A stretch of DNA of 64,000 bases from Symbiodinium natans (GCA_905221605.1 CAJNDS010002125.1:592637-656636); one strand, 5' to 3'. Shown: positions 11,380-23,811, numbered from the stretch's first letter. The notes: generated from the sequence alone by a model not told the origin. Program-made: numbers and translations.

Positions 11380-14300
11380 GCCTCTGCAGATGCCGTGTGG
11401 CGGAAACGTGATGAAGACCTAGCTCTGGCGAGGCCGCACCCAGTGACGCTGCTTGCTTGCACCAGACTCGAGCATCTTGCGCGCAACCTTGCAAAGCTCA
11501 AGTCCCTAGACAAGCAAAAGGAAAGCAAAAGTGGGTTTAGGGTTTAGGGTTTAGTTTAGGGTTTAGGGTTTAGGGTTTAGGGTTTAGGGTTTAGGGTTTA
11601 GGGTTTAGGGTTTAGGGTTTAGGGTTTAGGGTTTAGGGTTTAGGTGCTAAAGTCAGTCCATCATCTAGAGAATGAGGGGTGCTGACTCTGCGCATCTGAG
11701 GCCAGCCAAACTGATGCAGTCAATGGCAGCTTGGCCCCTGCAGTTTGGGGAGTGTAGATATGCGTAGTTCTGGGTAGATATGTGTAGATGTGCGTATGGT
11801 ACGAGTTCGTGCTTCTACAAGAAGATGGCTCTTGATACTTCGTCTTCCCACACAGCTTACTAGTCCGGAGTTGTATGTGCCATCCTACATTCGTCTACAG
11901 TAGCCTTGAGAGCTTCCATACAACTCTGGAAGAGCTGTCGACTGCCTGGTGTTGGGGGCTTTCACCATGAGCTGGTCTACGCGCCGCACGATTTAGAGGC
12001 TTGGCTCCGGAAAGCACAGTGCCCCGAAACATGCGAGTGAATGAATGCTGGTTTAGGGTTTAGGGTTTAGGGTTTAGGGTTTAGGGTTTAGGGTTTAGGG
12101 TTTAGGGTTTAGGGTTTAGGGTACTCTGCAAGGTGACAAGGGTCACTCGTGTTCAGGATGGCACTTTGCCTGGGGTCTTGCCTGTGAGTCTGGTGTGGTG
12201 TTTAAGATAGGCCAGGCAGCCTTTGCAATCTGAGCACAAGCTTGTCAAACAGCTCTTGCTCTTACACCAGATTCAACTGCCGACAAGTCCAATTTTGACA
12301 GCGAGATGTCAACGATCTCCCTGGGCCCGTGCGCTGCATCAGCATTTGTCTTACCAGGTTATTTGCATATTTCTGATATTGCTGTACGACTCTGTTAAGG
12401 GATCACGAAGCCACCTTAGGCTTGGGACATGTGGGACGCCCCTCACTTGAGTCGAATTCTCTTCGTTGTTTCTGCGAGCCCATGCTCGCCTTGGTGCCAT
12501 TGCGCCGGGGACAAGCCATGGTGCCTCGCGCTCCCTCTCGCCGCACAGGCCACAATGTAGGGCCCCAAAAAAGCACATTTAAGCGAAAATTAGGATAGGG
12601 ATATCCCACATAAACCCCCTTATGATGAAGCCCAATAAGGTAGGGACATCCCGACATCCCTATAAAAAATGCTCATGCTTATGTCCTTTTTTGGGTCCCT
12701 AGGCCACAAGGCCCTGCACAAAGAAATCCTCAAGTAGCCGCTTCGGATCTTCTCCATGGAGCTCAGGCAGCAAGAGCGGATCATGCCGAGGTCGACAGGC
12801 AGTGCTCAAAGCAGGTTTAGGGTTTAGGGTTTCGGGTTTAGGGTTTAGGGTTTAGGGTAGCAAGGTACTTTTTCTGATGCGCTTTCATATCTCGTCTTGC
12901 TGCGCTCGTTCAGGAAATCGAGCTGGCCAATGGCCACTGTACAGTCCGTGTCCGTGAACACTGGGAGGGGTTCGCAGACCGAGAAGATACTCTCTGCACA
13001 GGCGGCTCAAAGCTCTCCTGACTCGTCGCCTTGGTTTAGGGTTTAGGGTTGAGGGTTTAGGGTTTAGGGTTTAGGATCTTGTGCCTACCCTGAGTATAGG
13101 GCAATCGCCCCCCTGGGTGCGGACGTTCAAGAAAACTGGGCGCGCTTGCAAGGCCTTGACCCCAGGCGCGGCTTTGCTGCATGCACGAGCTGTTTGCCAG
13201 GCGAAGGAAATCCGTGCGCTTTTTGAGTGGGTTGATCCGTCCCAGGCCAGTTGGGGAAGTCACAGCTGCATTTTCATGCACATCTGCGAGTCTGGTGGCT
13301 GCTCCGGATGCACATACGCCTGCAGGGTGAGACGCGGGCCCTTCTTCGCGAGAAGCATGGGGAGGCCAAGCGCAGAAGTGTTTTTCTGCCGCCTGAGACC
13401 ACTGAAGCCCCCAAACTCGTTGAGTGTTGTGGTGGTCAGATTGTCAGAGTCGCCTTAAGAAAAGCTTGCGTTAGGGTTTCTCCAACTACCCCAAACCCTA
13501 AACCCTAAACCCTAAACCCTAAACCCTAAACCCTAAACCCTAAGCAGTGCACCTGCTCAGGGCCAGGAGGCTGACGTCGCGGCTGCAGCTGCAGAGGAAA
13601 GCTGATTCAAGTCGGATGTTTTTTTTTTTTTTTTTCCGTCGAAATTCGGGGTGCCTACAAAATCGGGGATGTAGATTGGGATCTAAACCCTAAACCCTAC
13701 ACCGGAAAGCTTGCTTCCTGGGACTTCTGTGACTTCTGTGGCCGGTTGGAGTGTTCTTCTTCGTGCGGCAGCTGCTCTTCTTCTGCTTTCTTTGCACGGC
13801 GACGCGCCGTTTGTGTTGGGAAGATGTGCCTCTTTGCCTCAAGAGCAAAAGTTGGCCCAATGTCATCTCTTCATGGATTTCCTGGGTTGCGCATTGCATT
13901 CTTCGAAGCTGGGTTTGGGGTTTGGGGTTTAGGGTTTAGGGTTTAGGGTTTAGGTTTATGTCTGGGGCTCTGCAAATTGCACAAATGCCTGTGATGGGCG
14001 GGGCTTCCGCTGCGCTGTTGAGTGTGCCCGCCCCTCAAGAATTCAGGGCCCCCAAGATTTCCCTAAACCCTAAACCCTAAACCCTAAACCCTAAACCCTA
14101 AACTCTTTTTGAAAACAACCATCCGGGGGCGCCTTTGGATCTTGGGGTCCGGGGGGTGTTTCGGTAAGTCTGGCTGGCCATCACTCAGACCTGGGTTCCG
14201 GGGCGGGGGCACCATGCTCGGAGAAATGAACCCTGAACCCCAAACCCTGAACCCCTGAAACCCTAAACCCTATGAACCCTAAACCCTGAAACCCTAAACC

Positions 14301-17300
14301 CCAAACCCTAAACCCTAAACCCTAAACCCCAAACCCTAAACCCTATGAACCCTAAACCCTATGAACCCCTAACCCCCAAGTCCAGAACGAAGGACGGCTC
14401 CGATGCTTGGATGCAGACGCCTGCCCTGGACCTCAGCGGCTTGCCATGCGATTGGGGGGGTTGAGGGTTTAGGGTTTAGGGATTGGGGGTTTAGGGATTG
14501 GGGGTTTATAATTAGGGTTTAGGGTTTAGGGTCTAGGGTCTAGGGTTTAGGGTTTAGGGTTTAGGGTTTAGGGCTACTTCTGAGATTGAGATCTCAAACC
14601 CTTACAAGGTTTATTGAGGTTAATTCAGGGGTGTTTTTTGGGGGGGTTTGTTGGGGTCATTGGGGTTGTTAGGTTTCTTTTTCGGGTTATGAAGACCCAA
14701 ACTCTGGGCACGTTTGAGCCGAAGTATGCCCCCTACTTCAGCTCTCCAGGTGACTTCGCCTGCTTGTACGGATCGTCCGGAGAGGATGACGTGCAGGATG
14801 AGGGTTTCTCAGCCCAGGCGCGTGCAAGCATCCGACTCAGCAGCAGGCCACAGGAGCCGCCGCACCCCGAAATTTTGGAGGTCGCAGAAGCCAAGCAGAA
14901 GCTCGAAGCTGCGGATGCCCTGCGCTCGGATCACCGTTCTCCCACGCGCATCGCCGCATCGCACTGTGGCTTGCCGGAGGAGAAGCTTCGCCAGAAGCAG
15001 CAATCGCGACAAGAGGCGGAGGTGTGGAGCTGCCCTGAATTAGAGCCTATGACCCTTAAACGAGGGCCTTGATAGGGCTGCTCTTGGGGGGGTTATACGA
15101 CCTACACCCTAAACCCTAAACCCTAAACCCTAAACCCTAAACCCTAAACCCTAAACCCTCAACGGTTTCTGCAAGTTTGGAAGCTTTGGCACGTCCTGTG
15201 CGGTCAGGCGGAGGTGGCGCGACTGGCCAAAGAGATCGAGGAGGTCTCGGCGTGTGTGGAGGATGCGAAGGCATCCCGGCCCTGGTGCCAGGGTTTAGGG
15301 TTTAGGGTTTAAGGTTTAGGGTTGCATGGTCCCTGAGCACCGAAACATCACACAAGCGTCCTGGAAGCTTTCATTGTCTTATACCACATGTTCTTCGATT
15401 TGGCGGAAAGTGTCAATCCCCCCCCCCATTTCCCGTTCCTCTGTTCTCCCCCAACCTATCTTCAATGAAGAACAGCTTCACACACCGGTCCGTCACCCAC
15501 GGTTATGTTGGCCATGACCCTAAACCCTAAACCTTAAACCCTAAACCCTAAACCCTAAACCCTAAACCGTTTATGATGGGGGTAGCCAGGAGAAGCGGCT
15601 TCGCGCCGAAGAGGCATGGAAGGACCGACGGTCGGACCTGCTCCAGGCCCTGCAGCTTCTTTTTTCGCCATAGATTGCGCGCGCCGAATGGGGTGGGACC
15701 CTAAACCCTAAACCCTAAACCCTAAACCCTAAACCCTAAACCCTAAACCCTAAACCCTAAACCCTAAACCCTAAACCCTAAACCCCTAAACCCTAAACCC
15801 TAAGCCCTAAAACCCCTAAACCCCTAAACCCTTAAATCCTAAGCCCCTAAACCCCGACACCCCTAAACCCCTAAACCCCTAAACCCCTAAACCCAAAAAC
15901 TTCTGGCCAAGGCCCGGAAGGGGGAGACCGGCGCCCAGCAGCGACTGGAGAAGGCAGCCGGCCGAGGTTCTCGGGCTGCCACTGAAGTGAGATGAAAGCG
16001 GCAGGCTGGCTGCAATGTGATCACGCTCCAGGACCACCCCTAAACCCTGAACCCTACTAAACCCTGAACCCTGAACCCTAAACCCTAAACCCTGAACCCT
16101 GAACTTCCCTAAGCCCTCAACCCTGAACCCTAAACCCTCTGAAGTTTCACAGAGACCTGCCGGATCATGGCCGGGCCCAGGGGAGTGCTCTCCGTGGTCG
16201 CTTTTGCGTGCAGGATCGGCTCCTCAACCACCAGCATTCGTTGACAACGGCAAATGAGGCCCTCTGCCTTCAGATTCGGCGTTTAGTGTTTAGGGTTTAG
16301 GGATAAGGGTTTAGGGTTTAGGGAGAAGGTTCAGGGTTTAGGGTTTGTAGCCTCGACTTCTCTTGCACCGCCGCAGGACGTTGAGACTGCCGGTCTCAAA
16401 GCTGGCGAGGCAGGAAATGTCTCGGGGAAGCAGGACTTTCCTCAAATGGGGTTTTCCGGAATAGGGGGTCCTTATTTTAAGGGGATCCTACGATTATGGG
16501 GTCGATACTGGGTCCCCTATTTTCGTAAACCCCAAGTCTCTTTTAAGGCTTGTGTGCTCTCCTGCAAGAAAGAGTTCTGGAATGAACTTGACTGTTGGCG
16601 TGAGGCAGCCGAAACATCCAAGGAGAATCACCAGACATTCGTGCAGGTGCGGCGTTCTGTATGTTGCAAAAATAGCCTGAGAAGAAAGGACACCTCAATG
16701 CTCTGCTTGCTGCAAGTCAGGCACTTTCAAGTGCCGAGGGCCAGCTGGGCCTCGTCGATCAGCGTGGTGCTGCCACAGGCCAGGCGACATAGAGTCATAG
16801 GGAAGTCCAGCATTTGGGGCCCAACCGCTTGGCTACGTTTCCCGAGGTGACTGTGCCGCCGATGCTGCGCCCGACAGGCCGAGCGCGTGGGGGGTGCTTC
16901 GGGCGAATCTCCAAGTGCTGCGCGAGCTGTCCATGAAGGTTAAAGAAAGCTCAAAAGGCATTGGACAAGTTGAAGACATCGATTGAAAACAACTCCTTCC
17001 GACAGGCGGGAAGGAGAGTGGAAGGAGCATGGGCGCAACATTGGCCCTGAGTTGGCTCCTGTCGTAGGCGGAGTACGAGACCCTGGAAGAGGACGTGATC
17101 AAAGTGGAGCCAGGCAGGCGCTGATCAGGAGCTTCCGTGCGCATCGGGCACCTCGCGACGTGTGCGCCGCACGGTTCCCTCGCAGCGTCACCTTGCTTCA
17201 TGCTGCTCGTAGGCCGCGAACGAGAGCGGCATCGCCTGGACCAGCTCATCACGAAGGCACAGAGCTGCGCCACGGCTGGCGGAGCTGCCTCCGGAGACTC

Positions 17301-20300
17301 AGCACACTTGGGTCGGAGGCTTTGCAGCGCGCGGAGACCTCGCGTGAGAATGTCGGGGGGCCGAGAATGAAGCCGAGGGTGGGGGGGTTTGGCCAAGCCA
17401 CGCAGCACTTGCAAGGACCGGCACCACGTAGTGGGCACCACGTAGTGGCAACAAGTTGACCCCCCTGGGCCCCTGACACACAGGTGCTCCGGGAAGTGCA
17501 GAATTTCGTTGAGGCTATGGCCTTGAGAACTTTGCGAGAGTTGCGTAGCCCTGTTGATTTCAGACCTGCGACCCGAAATGGTGGGCTGCAATATTTCGCG
17601 CTTTGTTTGCAGGCCGGCATGTGGTTCGCCGAGTCTCTGCAGAAGACCCAGAAGCGGCCGGTAAGGATGGACCAGGCCAGGTCGGCGCGCCGAACGCGCA
17701 GGGCCGGGATGAGCAGATCCGTGCTTGAAGGTCAAGGCCGTCCAGTCCGCTGTGAAGGCTGCTTTCAGGCAGCTGCCGAAGGCTTGGCAGGCCGTGCGCA
17801 GCGCCTGGGAGGCTCGGACGACGACGCCCCCCCCCCCCCCCCCCCTCCCCCCCACTCACTCGAAGTTCAAGAGCGGAGGAGAGGGCAGGGCTACACAAAC
17901 TCCCTGCTCGGACGATTCTTCCGAGGACTTAGCCCCTAAACCCTAAACTTATCTTAGGCAGCTCCCAGAATCGCGCGCCAGGCGCAGACGAAAGCCGGCG
18001 CCCAGCGACGCAAGGCCGCAGGGTCTGCAGCTTCGCATAGAGTCTCAAGAGGTACGCAAACAAACAGACATATAGGGTTAGGGTTTAGGGTTTAGGGTTC
18101 AGGGTTCAGGGTTCAGGGTTTAGGGTTTAGGGTTTAGGGTTTAGGGTTTAGGACAACCAGTAGTGCCATGAATAATTTTGATAGAAGAATCGTATTGGTA
18201 GTACTAATCGTAGCCGGATGGAGAACAGCACTGCCAATACGTTTTCTACTAAGCGGTTTTTGGTAGTAGCAATAGCAGTCATGGCCATGGCAATGGTAAT
18301 CGTAACGGCAATGGCAATGGTGCTGGCAACCCTGATGGTGATAGTAACAACCCCGAAATTGGTAAGATGGCCCTAAACTACCCTAAACCCTAAACCCTAA
18401 GCCCTAAACCCTAAACCCGAAACCGTATCCCCTAAATCCTATCCCTAAACCCTAAACCCTAAACCCTTGGCCCTTCTCCTTCTGTCCCACGGGCAGGTGG
18501 CCCTGCGGAGGGCCACGGCTGTGCAGGCAAAGGCGGACGCTGAGGCAGCGGTGCAGAGCGCCTTGAACGAGCCGGGCTCCCTGAGCCCCAAACGAATTTT
18601 GGAGGGGCTTAGGGTTTAGGGTTTAGGGTTTAGGGTTTAGGGTTTAGATGGGTTTAGGGAAGGGTTTAGAGTTTAGGGCCTGTTTTGGGGGTTTCCTCTG
18701 GATTTTGGTGGTGCATTGGTACCCCCCCCACCCCCCTTATTTTTTTTTTTGGGGGGGGGGGGGGGGCTCAGTTGCCCATATCACTTGGTGTTAGCTTGGT
18801 GTCGCATCGCCTCACGGTGTCAATCAAGAATATCAAGAGCCGAGATGCGGCTGTAAGCCCTTATAAGCCCTACAAACCCTGTAGGCCCTTATAGGCCCTA
18901 CAAACCCTGTAGGCCCTAGAAACCCTACCACCCCTATAAGCCCTACAAACCCTATAAGCCTTCAGCAACCTTCCTTTACCCCGCCTCTTCGGCGGGCTGC
19001 CCGAGGCAGAAGGAGGCTGAGGCAGAAGAAGCCCAGCTGCGCGGCGAGCGCGGCGCGAAGGAGCCCCTCGGGCCCGAAGTGTGAGGGTTTCCTGCTGCCC
19101 TGTGGGGTTTTACTAGACATGAGGGGTACGTTTTTTTTGGGGGGGGGTCCTTAAAGGGAATCCTACTATTTGGGGGGCTATTTTTTGGGGTCCCTAATTT
19201 TCGTCAACTCCCATGTGCGAAGAGAGCGCCCGCTACGCTGCCACGTGGCGCGCTGCCATGTGCAAAGAGCGGATGTAGAGAGCAGAGCCTCCCACTCAGA
19301 GGTCTGACCTCGCAGCCGCAGAGGCGGCGCGTCAAGCGGCTCACCAGCGCGAGGCGGGGGAAATCCGGGGGGGGGGGGGGAATAGCTCGCTCCTATGTTG
19401 ACATGCTTGTGTACTTCAGATCCTACAGAACCCGTGGTTTTGCACTTTTCGGTTTGCAAGGGGGAAGCCATCCCCTCGGGGGAAGCTTCAAGAACATGTG
19501 GGTGGTGGTCAAAATTATGGTCCCTTTTTGGATCCCTCTTATAATCCGGCACCTTCATTTTTAGGGTACCCCCAAAAGGGATCATTATATTTGACACCCT
19601 AAACCCTAAACCCTAAACCCTAAACCCTAAACCCTAAACCCTAAACCCTAAACCCTAAACCCTAAACCCTAAACCCTAAACCCTAAACTTTGCCCTAAAC
19701 CCTAAACCCTAAACCCTAAACCCATGTCATGTCATGGTGCAAAGCCGCTTTGTCTCCATCTCAGAGGCCGATGTGAAGCGGCGCCGCGATGAGCTGAAGG
19801 ACCCCATCGCTCCTCCCACACCGGCATGTGGGGTTTCGGGTTTAGGGGGTTTAGGGTTTAGGGGGTTTAGGGTTTAGGGTTTGGGGTTCAGGGTTTAGGG
19901 TTTAAGGGGTTTAGGGTTTAGGGGGTTCAGGGTTTAGGTTTTCGGGTTTAAGGTTCTTACGTAGAGATTTTGGCTGAACAAAAGAGGCCCAGCAGCCAGC
20001 AGCGCGGGACGCCGTGAAGGCCGCCCGCGCGGAAGAGCGCGAGGCGGATGCAGAGCGCAAGGCCGGGGCTTCGGGTTTGGGGGGGTTCAGGGTTTAGGGG
20101 GTTTAGGGGGTTTAGGGTTTAGGGTTTCAGGATTCAGTGTTTAGGGTTTAGGGCTTAGTTGAGGTTTAGGGTTTAGGGTTTCAGGGTTTAGTGTTTCAGG
20201 GTTTAGTGGGTTCGGGGTTTAGGGTTTCAGGGTTTCAAGGGGTTCAGGGTTTGGGGAATTTCTCGGGGTAAAAACGGGTTACGTACGGGTGCAGAGAAGC

Positions 20301-23300
20301 ATCAAGCAGAGTTTCATGTTGGGGTTCGGCTTTCTGAGAGAGACGCTGCTGGGAGGCGCCCTTCCTTCAGAAGACTGGGACATAAGGACATAGGCTGCAT
20401 GGTGAGTTCTCGAAGTCATGGTCCCTTTTTTGGGCGCCCTAAACAAGAGGGGGCCGCCTTAGAATAAGGACCTGAGAAGGGGCGGCATTTCTGTATCTCC
20501 CTTGGGAGTTGTTTTTATATATTTTTGTTTATATAAAATCCAAGAGGATACTAAACATGTTTTTTTACTGAGGTTCTAAGGGTTTAGGGTTTTGAGGTTC
20601 TAAGGGTTTAGGGTTTAGGGTTTAGAGAAGTGGCCACATGGGCCTGGGGCAGCTGGCCTTACAGCTCTCGCTGCGAGGCCCTGCATGCCCGAGCCGAAAA
20701 GCGCGAGAAGGCGCTTCGGACGCGGTTTAGGGTTTAGGGTTTAGGGTTTAGGGTTTCGGGTTTAGGGTTTAGGGTTTAGGGTTTAGGGTTTAGGGTTTAG
20801 GGTTGGTTTGCATTTGGGGGGTTCGTTGTGGCGAGCTTCGAAGCTTCGGGCACGTGGGGGTTGACGAAATGAGGGGGACCCCTTTGTGTGGACCCCCGAG
20901 TAGTAGGATCCCCTTATCATAAGGACCCCAATATGGTACCCCTGCGTTTTAGTGATGCTGAATCACATCCTTGCACAGGGTGAAGTGTGCCAGTTGTTTG
21001 GGTCCGGGCCCATGTGGCATCCGGATGCAGGAGCAGGAGTTGCTGGAGGAGGCGAAAAGCACCGCAGCTTTGGCCCCAGTCGGTGCAGATCTCCCTCATG
21101 GTGCCTTTTGGCTGTTGTGACGTTTTGGGTGCCTGTCCTCCGTTTTGCAGCTTCTTGGCAACATGTGGGTTTAGGTCAGACAGCTCAAGAACGAGGAGTA
21201 CGATGCTAACCAGGTCGGGAGCCATGTGAGCCACAGCTGCGCATGTTCACAATGACTCCCAATGGCATCCCAAGACCTTCTCGATCCCGACGAAAGGTCG
21301 TACTCGCCTACGAGGAAAAAAGGGGAAGCAAGAAGGCCGCCGGGACGCGCAGCATCGGAACATCACGCGCGCTCACAGAACAGCACAGGCTGAAACTGCA
21401 ATGCATCGCTCTGACAGCAGGCGTCCCTCTTGATGTGCCCTTGTCATCCGTTCCAGGCGCAGGAATGAGGGAGCTCCTTGTTCCGCTCGACTGAGCAGTT
21501 CATGCGGATGGCAGGTAATCAAGCAGTGCTGGTTCTTGTCTGCAATGGACATGTCAATTGCCTTCGGCTAGTGTTGCGCCAGCACCTGCTTCAGAGAGGT
21601 TTCACCTGAGTGTTTAATTTGTTTGGCAAGTTCGCAACAGTACAGTGCGAATTGCAGCCCAGATTCAGCATCGAGAGCTGACTGGGCTCGCGAGAAGTCG
21701 CTTCAAGCCTGCCATGGGGTAGACGGGCTTGCGTTTACTCATCTTACTAAGAGGTGGGACTCGGGACTACACTCAAGGCTTTTGGAGGCGTGATTTGTGT
21801 CTGATACTGTACGGGTGTGATGTGACGTGTATGATCAGTTGTGTTGACTCCGTAGCACATTGGGGCAAGCCGAATGCAGTAAAGCGGCGATGGGCAACTG
21901 GGTCAGTGCATGTCGATGCCGTGCAGTTCAAAGATTTGTATCTTTGACTACGAAGGGCCCTTTGAGTTTGAGCTACCTGCGCCGCTGCTGCGGGATGAAT
22001 TCACCTCTGCACGTTCCTCGAGGCATTTTCACCGGCAGAGGTGGTGGATTAAATGCAATGTGCCGTGCAAAAGTGCGATCACCTTCTGCGTCGCTCAGCC
22101 ATGTGATGTCATGTCATGTCATGATGTTTGCACCGGAGTCTCTCTTCTGCTCGCAGAAATCTTCCAGAACGGCAGCCCCAACCAACCAACAAACAAGCAG
22201 AAACGATTCCGACCTGGCCAATACTCACACCAACGTGCCTATAACACCACTCCAATTTTAGATAGTATGTCTAGATAACCTAGCTGACATACCAGCCTTC
22301 TGGCCTTTGTCCATCGCTTTGGCGGGTGAATTTCTTTGCGGCCCGCCGCGATCCGGGGTCCCTTGGGTCCATCCATGCCTTTGCCATGTCAGAGGACTCC
22401 CAGGGCCGCCCCAGCGCGGCGATCGCGGCGCTTGACACCGCCCGCGTGGACGAGCTGGCCAGCGACCTCGTCAGGCGCGATGCGGGAGACGTAGGCGAAG
22501 TCGAGACTGATGACAGCGACTGCGGAGCCCAGCTCCACCAGTTTGTGATGCCACGCGCTGATCGTGGTTGGAAAGTGGCTCACGGTTTGGTATCGCGATT
22601 TACAGCAAGAGCACCATGACTCATGACATCGAACACCTGCCCATGCCTGCCTAAAGCCTTCCAAGCGGGCGCAGCTCTCAACACAAGACAGCAGCGGCAG
22701 GAGCCAAGGTTTAAGGTCCATCATCGCAACGGACTATGAGACGGACCACCAAAGTCTATCTAGGATCTAGATCCATGTAGTGGGGAGCTCGATTCGGAAG
22801 CTGCACAATTAGAGGTGAAGTATGTAGCGATGGGTGGGAGGATGGTAGGACATGGTCGGGTTCAACCGGTGGAGGCAGCCGTTGAGCACCAGTTGTGGAA
22901 GACGCCCGCTTTCAGGACGGTCGAAACGGGCCGACGACAGCTGCACGAGGAGAAGGAGAAGCTCATCTTGGAGTTTGAGGCCTGAGCTCAAGCTTCAGCA
23001 CGTTGCGCAGAGTCATGCTTTGATAATATGTTTCCCCGTCGCTTCTTGAGTTGATTCGGACTGGAAGCTGCTCAAATCACATGTCGGGGTTGTTATGCAA
23101 GGCGTCGCGTGTCCAGCTTCACACGGAGTACTCCCAGAGGCTGCTACAAGCTGACGAGGAAGCAGTGAAGCAAAGGGAAATCCATAGTCCTAAGCCCTGA
23201 GCATCCCTAAACCCCAAACCCCAAACCCGAAACCCTAAACCCTTAGAATCGAGTAGCCGTTCATGGCGCCCTTGTCATGACGTGCCTCTGAGGACCTGCA

Positions 23301-23395
23301 AAACGTCTTGGAGGAGCGCTCCTCCCGGCGCCAAGCAGCCTCCGTGAACTTGCAAGAGATCGTCAGCCTGAATGTAGCGGCCCGAGAAGGTTTGG
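11380..23395 (+). CDS. Long coiled-coil protein region, many small exons
   Basis: More than thirty short islands, each open in one plus frame and rich in Glu/Lys/Arg/Ala/Gln, lie between telomere-like arrays. Clear examples: 12895-13018 (VQEIELANGHCTVRVREHW), 13327-13420 (GETRALLREKHGEAKRR), 14870-15040 (EVAEAKQKLEAADAL), 15200-15290 (EVARLAKEIEEVSACVEDA), 15587-15655 (EKRLRAEEAWKDRRSDLLQ), 16214-16280 (DRLLNHQHSLTTANEALCL), 16560-16645 (FWNELDCWREAAETSKENH), 16851-16925 (GVLRANLQVLRELSMKVKES), 17737-17830 (VKAVQSAVKAAFRQLPKAW), 18497-18590, 19007-19080, 19290-19365 (DLAAAEAARQAAHQREAGEI), 19985-20070 (DAVKAARAEEREADAERKA), 20665-20725, 21025-21085, 22900-22982 (QLHEEKEKLILEFEA), 23122-23188 and 23291-23390 (EDLQNVLEERSSRRQAAS). 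The BTB exon at 23458 follows in the same direction, so these probably form the N-terminal coil of one protein. A division into two genes (possible stop near 13600) cannot be excluded. Confidence 0.6.
11531..11644. repeat. Interstitial telomere-like array (TTTAGGG)n
   Basis: About 16 near-perfect units directly follow a helical exon-like island (about 11390-11530, containing RLEHLARNLAKLKSLDKQ). Confidence 0.95.
12050..12122. repeat. Interstitial telomere-like array (TTTAGGG)n
   Basis: About ten perfect units occur. The 400 bp upstream (11650-12050) and 600 bp downstream show no recognisable coding sequence. Confidence 0.95.
12556..12701. mobile_element. MITE-like element with 8-bp target duplication (family G)
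   Basis: The ends are inverted: the left is TAGGGCCCCAAAAAAG and the right is CTTTTTTGGGTCCCTA. The octamer GGCCACAA flanks both sides (12548-12555 and 12702-12709), a clear target-site duplication. An 8-bp duplication is typical of hAT-superfamily transposons. The interior has no coding capacity, so this would be a non-autonomous copy. Confidence 0.8.
14228..14575. repeat. Interstitial telomere-like arrays, both orientations
   Basis: CCCTAAA/CCCTGAA/ATGAACCCT variants run from 14228 to about 14380. About 80 bp of unique DNA follows, and then TTTAGGG variants to 14575. The array at 14060-14105 lies before an island ending in a GTAAGT donor near 14163. Confidence 0.9.
15696..15898. repeat. 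Interstitial telomere-like array (CCCTAAA)n
   Basis: The array is near-perfect for about 85 bp and then drifts to 8-bp CCCCTAAA units. It sits between two coiled-coil exon islands (15587-15655 and about 15905-15965). Smaller arrays of the same unit lie at 15103-15163, 15520-15567, 16040-16140 and 16280-16350. Confidence 0.95.
16447..16534. mobile_element. Family C inverted-repeat element (copy 1)
   Basis: The left arm is TGGGGTTTTCCGGAATAGGG and the right arm is CCCCTATTTTCGTAAACCCC. The inner sequence ATCCTAC is shared with copies at 19102, 27696 and 29515. A coiled-coil exon island begins about 15 bp downstream, so the element makes up much of an intron. Confidence 0.75.
18066..18153. repeat. 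Interstitial telomere-like array (TTTAGGG)n
   Basis: About twelve units follow directly after an exon island ending near 18050. The 200 bp after it (18160-18370) is a GGTAATGGCAATGG-like low-complexity stretch. Confidence 0.9.
19102..19213. mobile_element. Family C inverted-repeat element (copy 2)
   Basis: The left arm is GTGGGGTTTTACTAGACATG and the right arm is CCCTAATTTTCGTCAACTCC. The middle reads GGGAATCCTACTATTTGGGG, the reference form that is interrupted in the copy at 27696. It carries an expanded poly-T/poly-G tract. Confidence 0.7.
19508..19596. mobile_element. Family F inverted-repeat element (complete copy)
   Basis: The left arm is TCAAAATTATGGTCCCTTTT and the right arm is AAAAGGGATCATTATATTTG, an imperfect inverse over about 20 bp. 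The CCCTAAA array at 19597-19723 begins directly at its right end. Related partial copies lie near 10732, 20412 and 43939. Confidence 0.7.
19597..19723. repeat. Interstitial telomere-like array (CCCTAAA)n
   Basis: About 17 units with one short interruption (TTTGCC near 19690) abut the family F element with no spacer. Confidence 0.95.
19829..20262. repeat. Degenerate TTTAGGG arrays flanking an exon island
   Basis: TTTAGGG, GGTTTAGG and TTCAGGG variants run at 19829-19955 and 20066-20262. The island between them encodes a coiled-coil segment (DAVKAARAEEREADAERKA). Units of 7, 8 and 9 bp are mixed. Confidence 0.9.
20489..20583. repeat. Family E dispersed repeat (copy 1)
   Basis: It starts CTGTATCTCCCTTGGGAG, continues through a TTTTTGTTTATATAAAA core and CCAAGAGGATACTAAACATG, and ends AGGTTCTAAGGG. 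The inner CTTGGG/CCAAG pair can form a hairpin. Copies lie at 28093 and 32694. Confidence 0.7.
20722..20803. repeat. Interstitial telomere-like array (TTTAGGG)n
   Basis: About eleven units follow directly after the exon island encoding ALHARAEKREKALRTR. Confidence 0.95.
20855..20953. mobile_element. Family C inverted-repeat element (copy 3)
   Basis: The left arm is GGGGTTGACGAAATGAGGGG. The middle reads GTAGGATCCCCTTATCATAA, the reverse complement of the family middle, so this copy is inverted relative to 16447. The right end is eroded. Confidence 0.65.
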
Positions 23396-23457
23396 GGTTT
23401 AGGGTGTAGGGTTTAGGGTTTCGGGTTTAGGGTTTAGGGTTCCCAGCCCTGACCTTC

Positions 23458-23617
23458 GAAAGCAGCGCAGCAGGGCACGATGCCGGGGGCGGATGCTGAG
23501 GTTGGTGGCAAAGTCTTCACCGTCAAGCGCGAGACGCTCTGCGTCTGCCGGGGCTCTTTCCTGGCCGAGCTTTTTTCAGGCCGGCAGGATGTGGCCAGAT
23601 GTGGCCAGCATTGTAAG
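23458..23617 (+). CDS. BTB/Kv-T1-like domain, first exon
   Basis: The frame reads DAEVGGKVFTVKRETLCVCR followed by GSFLAELFSGRQDVA. This matches the opening of BTB/T1 (KCTD/Kv tetramerisation) domains: V-G-G-x-x-F then R-x-T-L, then S-x-L-A-x-L-F-S-G-R. Such domains mediate homo-oligomerisation and often recruit cullin-3. The exon follows the coiled-coil exon series, and a GT donor (TGTAAG/GTTTCT) is available near 23615. The next part of the domain is on the exon at 28261, beyond the 53-bp minisatellite. Confidence 0.75.
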
Positions 23618-23811
23618 GTTTCTCTAATGATGTTAACAGTAACATGACTGTTGAGATATGCACACAAAGAATTGCTCTCGCTATCTCGCTGTCTGCCTCC
23701 TCTTCTCGTCTGTCCGTCTCTGTCTTCTCAGGCAGCGTCTGTGTCTTTGTCTGTGTCTATGTGTCTGTGTGTGTCTGTGTGTCTCACGCGCTGTCTCTCT
23801 GGGCCATTGCA

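Noticed and set aside
22326-22724. Overlapping plus (97-codon) and minus (111-codon) frames
   Set aside because: Both are stop-free because of high GC. Neither has a recognisable domain, so the strand is undecided.
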